Shown piece after piece: positions 60,275 through 64,000 of a stretch of DNA of 64,000 nt. Each line of letters begins with the position of its first letter. Position 1 is the stretch's first letter. The position numbers and the translations under genes are program-made. Below the pieces are notes generated by a model. That model was given only the letters and a program-made list of their open reading frames with translations. It was not told the DNA's origin and did not search any database. This DNA is from JAHWKV01 sp040905365 (GTDB lineage: Bacteria > Actinomycetota > CADDZG01 > JAHWKV01), in NCBI GenBank assembly GCA_040905365.1, contig JBBDRQ010000080.1, forward strand, positions 7,910 to 71,909, given 5' to 3'.

Positions 60275-60987
60275 AACCGGCCTCCGGCAGGAGGGACGGT
60301 CCGGCTCGCCAGGACGGCCTCGGCCCAAGCCAAGTCACCCGGACGGGTCACCTTGAAGTTCTGCGGATCGCCCGGAACCACCTTAACCCGGTAGCCGCCC
60401 AGCGTAAGCATATGCGAACAATCCGTGGCCTCCAGCCCGGCCTCGATTGCCCGGGTCAGCGCGTCGACCAATGCTTCCCGGCGAAAGATCTGGGGCGTCT
60501 GTACCCGCCAGACACCATTGCGGTCGAGCTGTTCGGTAACGAACATCCCGGTTGACACCCTCTTGATCGTGTCCTCTAACGGGATCGCCGGGATGACGCC
60601 ATCGCAACTGTCGTCCAGCGCGCCCAGCAGCGATCGGAGGAGCTGTCCGGTCAGCAACGGGCGGGAGGCGTCATGCACCATAACCACCGGCGCGTCCTCG
60701 GGAAGGTGCTCGAGCGCCCGGGCGAGAGAATTCTGCCGGGTGGGCCCGCCGTCCGCATAGGCCGCGACCTTGGCGAAACCCTCCATCTCCCGAGGCCAGC
60801 CGGACCGATCGAAGGGCAACGCGATCACAATCGAATCCACGGCGGGGCAGGCGTCCAGTGTGCGCAGGGAATGAATCACCATGGGTTCGCCGGCCAGGGG
60901 GAGGAACTGCTTGGGGGAACCGGAGCCCACCCGCTCGCCCGACCCGGCCGCAAGCAGCACAGCGGTAACGGTCGATACGGGGGACAT
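60271..60987 (-). CDS. ispD: 2-C-methyl-D-erythritol 4-phosphate cytidylyltransferase
   Basis: A 238-residue nucleotidyltransferase with the signature VLLAAGSGERVGSGSPKQF (10-28) at the CTP site, VMVHDASRPLL (about 103-113) and TPQIFRREAL. It makes CDP-ME, the third step of the MEP route to isopentenyl diphosphate. The ATG is only 35 bp from the sequence gap at 61022, so the upstream context with carD is not contiguous in the assembly. Confidence 0.95.
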   Translation of the reverse strand: MSPVSTVTAVLLAAGSGERVGSGSPKQFLPLAGEPMVIHSLRTLDACPAVDSIVIALPFDRSGWPREMEGFAKVAAYADGGPTRQNSLARALEHLPEDAPVVMVHDASRPLLTGQLLRSLLGALDDSCDGVIPAIPLEDTIKRVSTGMFVTEQLDRNGVWRVQTPQIFRREALVDALTRAIEAGLEATDCSHMLTLGGYRVKVVPGDPQNFKVTRPGDLAWAEAVLASRTVPPAGGRL

Positions 60988-61021
60988 GGGGAAGAAAATC
61001 CTCGGATCGGTCCGGAAGCGG

Positions 61022-61031
61022 NNNNNNNNNN
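61022..61031. other. Assembly gap (10 N)
   Basis: Ten unknown bases separate ispD and carD. A run of exactly ten is usually a fixed-size scaffold join, so the real distance and any gene in the break are unknown. Confidence 0.95.
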
Positions 61032-61079
61032 GCCTGGGCCCGAGGCCAGGCTGCGGCGACCGAAGAATGCTTCTAGTAA

Positions 61080-61574
61080 CTAACCGGCCAGCACCTTGTC
61101 TAGCATGCCGCCGGCTTCGATCTCATCCACATTGGCCGCAAACGTGACCTCGGAGATGAGGATTTGACGAGCCTTGGTGAGCATCCGCTTCTCCCCGGCA
61201 GACAGACCCTTCTCGGCCTCCCGGCGAGCCAGGTTACGGACAACCTCGGCCACTTGGTAAATGTCACCGGAGCGAAGCTTCTCGACGTGAGTCTTGAACC
61301 TGCGACTCCAGTTCGTCGGCATACGGCATTCCTTCGACTTCAGGACCTTAAATACTTTCTCGAGCTCGTCCTGTGCGATAACGTCTCTTATGCCGACGCC
61401 ATCGGTATTGTCGACGGGAACCATCAGAGTCAGATCTCCGTAGGCAAGCCTAAGGATGTAGTACTCCTTGGTCTCACCCTGGAACTCCTTCTCCTCGAGG
61501 CTCTTGATGATTGCTGCACCATGGTGTGGATAAACAACCTTGTCGCCAATCTGAAAGGTGGTGCCTGAAGGCAA
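61080..61574 (-). CDS. carD: CarD-family RNA-polymerase-binding regulator
   Basis: A 164-residue CarD: N-terminal Tudor-like RNA-polymerase-interacting domain (1-60, FQIGDKVVYPHHGAAIIKSLEEKE) and a helical DNA-binding domain (about 70-160, with the conserved NWSRRFKTHVEKLRSGD). CarD binds the RNAP beta subunit and stabilises open promoter complexes, mainly at rRNA genes. The start is TTG, 5 bp after GGAGG. It is the usual head of the carD-ispD-ispF-cysS string, though the 10-N gap interrupts the sequence. Confidence 0.95.
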   Translation of the reverse strand: MPSGTTFQIGDKVVYPHHGAAIIKSLEEKEFQGETKEYYILRLAYGDLTLMVPVDNTDGVGIRDVIAQDELEKVFKVLKSKECRMPTNWSRRFKTHVEKLRSGDIYQVAEVVRNLARREAEKGLSAGEKRMLTKARQILISEVTFAANVDEIEAGGMLDKVLAG

Positions 61575-61769
61575 TCAGTCCTCCTTTAGTTTTCATGGCA
61601 GGTCCCAAAGGACCCTTTTAGACAGCACCCCCGGGGAATGCGGAAATAAAAACGCGCGCCTCCAAGGGGGCACACCATGGTACCAGGCGCCGACCCTCTC
61701 CGGCAATGGCAAGAGATGCCATAAGCACTATTGGCACCATCGCAAACAAGCGAACAGCCCCCACGCCGG

Positions 61770-63119
61770 TCATTTGAGCAGCCCGGTGAACGCCTCGTGA
61801 ATGCTGCGCACCGGCACCACCGCCTTCGGGTCCCTCTGCGAAATACGGGTTGGACCCTCCAGAGCGCCTAGGGCGGGAGTCAGTATCGTCGTGAAGCCCA
61901 GCCGGGTCAACTCGGTTACCCTCGCCTGCATTCCCGCTACGGACCTGACCTCGCCGCCTAGCCCCACTTCGCCGACGGCCGCCATACCGGCCGGCAGCAC
62001 AACGTCCAGCCTGGCGCTGGCCAGCGCCAGGCTCAGCGCCAGGTCAATCCCCGGCTCGGCGGCCCGCAGCCCGCCGGCAATGGAGCAGTACACGTCGAAT
62101 CTGCCCAGCTCGATACCCGCCCGCCGCTCCAGCACAGCCAGTGCCAGCCCCAGGCGGGAAGACTCGATACCCTGTGCCACCCGGCGCGGCAGCGCCGCGG
62201 TCGAGAACACCGCCAGCGCCTGCACCTCCAGCGCCACCGGCCTGCGGCCCTCGAGAATGCAACCGACCGCCGAGCCGGCCACCCCCTGCGGACGTTCCGC
62301 CAGAAAAAACTGAGAAGCGTCGGGCACCTCGCTAAGCCCTTTGGAGCCCATCTCGAACACCCCCATCTCGGCGGCGGGGCCGAAACGGTTTTTAATGCCC
62401 CGGACCGTGCGCAGGACGTGACCCCGATCGCCCTCGAAGGTGACCACCGCGTCGACCAGGTGCTCCAGCGAGCGGGGTCCTGCAATGGAGCCGTCCTTGG
62501 TTATATGCCCGACCAGGATCACCGCGCACCCATGTTCCCGGGCGGCGGCGGTCAACTCCGCGGCGCAGCGACGGACCTGCGACACCGACCCCGGCTCGGC
62601 GCCGGAGTAGCCGTCCCGCAGCGTCTGCACCGAGTCGACCAGCAACACATGCGCACCGCCGATTAACGGGAGGATGGACGGTACCTCGGTGGCGGCGGTT
62701 AGCCGCGCGGAAAGGGGGCCGCCGAGCCGCCGGGCCCGCGTGGCCACCTGCTCCAGCGACTCCTCGCCGCACACGATCAGCACCTCGCGGCCCGACTGCT
62801 CTATTCCGGCGGCTGCCTGCAACAACAACGTGGACTTACCTACACCGGGCTCGCCGGCAAGCAGGACCACCGATCCGGCCACCAGGCCGCCGCCGAGCAC
62901 CCGGTCCAACTCGTTCAATCCGGTGGAGATGCGCTCGGTGTGCTCAAAGGCAACTCGGCCGATTTCCACCGTCGTTCCTGCGGCAACCTCCGGGGTGGGG
63001 CCGGAGGACGGAGCATCGTCCTGCGCAAACGACTCCCACGCCTTACACGACGGACACCGCCCCATCCACTGAATGGATCGGTGTCCGCACTCGGTGCATA
63101 CCAGCGGTGTAGAAACCAT
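61770..63119 (-). CDS. radA: DNA repair protein RadA (Sms)
   Basis: A 449-residue protein with an N-terminal zinc ribbon (C8, C11, C22, C25 in LVCTECGHRS and GRCPSCKAW), a RecA-like ATPase with Walker A LAGEPGVGKSTLLLQ (about 85-99), the RadA-specific KNRFG motif (VRGIKNRFGPA) and a C-terminal Lon-protease-like domain lacking protease residues (about 330-449). It drives branch migration in recombinational repair. ATG 63119 (MVSTPLVC) is preferred; the frame is open to 63149. Confidence 0.95.
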   Translation of the reverse strand: MVSTPLVCTECGHRSIQWMGRCPSCKAWESFAQDDAPSSGPTPEVAAGTTVEIGRVAFEHTERISTGLNELDRVLGGGLVAGSVVLLAGEPGVGKSTLLLQAAAGIEQSGREVLIVCGEESLEQVATRARRLGGPLSARLTAATEVPSILPLIGGAHVLLVDSVQTLRDGYSGAEPGSVSQVRRCAAELTAAAREHGCAVILVGHITKDGSIAGPRSLEHLVDAVVTFEGDRGHVLRTVRGIKNRFGPAAEMGVFEMGSKGLSEVPDASQFFLAERPQGVAGSAVGCILEGRRPVALEVQALAVFSTAALPRRVAQGIESSRLGLALAVLERRAGIELGRFDVYCSIAGGLRAAEPGIDLALSLALASARLDVVLPAGMAAVGEVGLGGEVRSVAGMQARVTELTRLGFTTILTPALGALEGPTRISQRDPKAVVPVRSIHEAFTGLLK

Positions 63120-63164
63120 GTCCCCAAATGTAGCGAGCGCCTGTGACACCTACGGCACCCACAG

Positions 63165-63191
63165 AAAAAGGCGCCCTCCGCAGAGGGCGCC
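63165..63191 (-). terminator. Intrinsic terminator after clpC
   Basis: The minus strand reads a 9-bp stem GGCGCCCTC/GAGGGCGCC with a 4-nt loop followed by five Ts. It lies 21 bp beyond the clpC stop and separates clpC from radA. Confidence 0.93.
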
Positions 63192-63212
63192 GTTTTCTGT
63201 TTACTAAGCCGA

Positions 63213-64000
63213 TCAGCTCTCGCTGCCGGCTCCCGCCAACTCGGCCTCCGAGCCCTTGCGGTGAGTGCTCGTGAAGACGATCTTGCGCTTGCCGGGGTTG
63301 TCCGGATCCTCGACCGAGTCCGCCGTGATCTTCTCTCCGGCAGAGAACTCCTTCCACAGGATCTTCTCCGACAACGGGTCCTCGACCAGGCGCTGGATAG
63401 CCCTGCGCAGCGGCCGGGCGCCCAGTGTCGAGTCGTACCCTTCCGCCGCCAGCTGGTCCTTGGCCGCATCGGTCAGCTCTATCTCGACATCGAGAGCCTT
63501 GAGCTGCTCACGAACCCGCCTGAACATCAGGTCCACGATCTCCCTCACGTTCTCCGGAGAAAGCTCCTGGAAGACGATGATGTCGTCGACCCGGTTGAGG
63601 AACTCGGGACGGAACCCGTGCTTAAGCTCCTGCATGAGCTTCTCCTTCATCTTCTCGTACGTCACCTCGGACGTGTCGGAAGCGAAGCCCAGCGAGGTCT
63701 TGCGCAGGTTCTGCGTACCCAGGTTGGACGTCATGATGATGACCGTGTTCTTGAAGTCGACCGTGTGACCCTGAGAATCGGTCAGACGGCCGTCCTCCAG
63801 AATCTGCAGCAGCGTGTTGAACACGTCGTTGTGAGCCTTTTCGATCTCGTCGAACAAAACCACCGAGAAGGGCCGGCGGCGCACCGCCTCGGTCAACTGA
63901 CCGCCCTCCTCGAAGCCGACATACCCGGGCGGGGACCCGATAAGGCGGCTGACCGTGTGCTTCTCCATGTACTCGGACATGTCGAGCTGGATCAGCGCCT
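63213..64000 (-). CDS. clpC: ATP-dependent Clp protease ATP-binding subunit ClpC (3' part)
   Basis: Only the last 262 residues are in the window; the gene runs past 64000. Seen are the second AAA+ domain: QLDMSEYMEKHTVSRLIGSPPGYVGFEEGG, Walker B FSVVLFDEIEKAH, sensor FKNTVIIMTSNLG and the C-terminal D2 small domain (FRPEFLNRVDD, GARPLRRAIQRLVEDPLSE). ClpC unfolds proteins and feeds them to ClpP. The C-terminal tail is short and acidic. A strong terminator follows. The N-terminal Clp_N repeats are outside the window. Confidence 0.95.
   Translation of the reverse strand, partial: ALIQLDMSEYMEKHTVSRLIGSPPGYVGFEEGGQLTEAVRRRPFSVVLFDEIEKAHNDVFNTLLQILEDGRLTDSQGHTVDFKNTVIIMTSNLGTQNLRKTSLGFASDTSEVTYEKMKEKLMQELKHGFRPEFLNRVDDIIVFQELSPENVREIVDLMFRRVREQLKALDVEIELTDAAKDQLAAEGYDSTLGARPLRRAIQRLVEDPLSEKILWKEFSAGEKITADSVEDPDNPGKRKIVFTSTHRKGSEAELAGAGSES

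Noticed and set aside
60673..61147. Open frames that run through the N run
   Set aside because: They depend on unknown bases and overlap ispD and carD on the opposite strand.

Overview
The window is 64 kb of ordinary high-GC chromosome, most likely from an uncultured member of the phylum Actinomycetota. One run of ten N at 61022-61031 shows it is a scaffolded draft assembly. Evidence for the phylum: a SepX/GlpR divisome gene next to tRNA-Ala, a single-chain actinobacterial-type alpha-ketoglutarate decarboxylase (Kgd), CarD-IspD-IspF-CysS order, a DUF3263 plus LytR_C pair as at the mycobacterial Rv0430-Rv0431 locus, a Pmt mannosyltransferase next to rsmI, an F420-type nitroreductase, a CysO-type sulfur carrier and a solitary GroEL. 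I saw no insertion sequence, phage, plasmid, CRISPR or defence gene. GTG and TTG starts are common, and several genes look leaderless.

Layout. 1-10.3 kb: DUF4177 protein and leucyl aminopeptidase, SepX/GlpR, a bacterial translin, tRNA-Ala(CGC), a secreted phosphodiester glycosidase, a methyltransferase, a lytic transglycosylase lipoprotein, a glycogen-debranching-type glucosidase and a GT4 glycosyltransferase. 10.4-12.1 kb: two of the three transhydrogenase subunits (PntB, PntAB). 12.3-21.7 kb: nitroreductase, PfkB kinase, Pmt, DUF192, RsmI, AbrB with a zinc knuckle, MetG, TatD, MsrB and small unknown proteins; rsmI/abrB/metG/tatD has the same order and orientation as in Bacillus. 21.9-34.9 kb: Kgd, Lon, a sucrase/ferredoxin-like protein, a 5'-3' exonuclease, GlpX, glutamate dehydrogenase and an aminotransferase. 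35-42.4 kb, all on the minus strand: an aa3/caa3 cytochrome oxidase locus (CoxB with fused cytochrome c, CoxA, CoxC, CoxD-like, CtaG, a membrane cupredoxin, and a CtaA-CtaB fusion ending in a CoxII-like membrane hairpin). 42.4-48.8 kb: polyprenyl synthase, PyrE, GroEL under a CIRCE operator, DUF4395 plus thioredoxin, and a threonine-synthase-like gene with cysO behind a SAM-I riboswitch and terminator. 48.9-58.4 kb: AI-2E permease, convergent otsA and otsB, a lipoprotein, the DUF3263/LytR_C pair, tRNA-Thr(TGT), an M15 peptidase and two CNNM/CBS proteins. 58.4-64 kb, minus strand: CysS, IspF, IspD, the gap, CarD, RadA and the 3' part of clpC.

Most promising observations: the SAM-I riboswitch in front of thrC-cysO, which points to sulfur amino acid synthesis rather than threonine; the three-part CtaA-CtaB-CoxII-like fusion; two genes (metG, pyrE) whose best start is a non-standard AUA or AUC codon; one 10-bp palindrome upstream of two cell-envelope loci; and a REP-like hairpin present twice. 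I did not find a clearly new multigene defence or mobile system.
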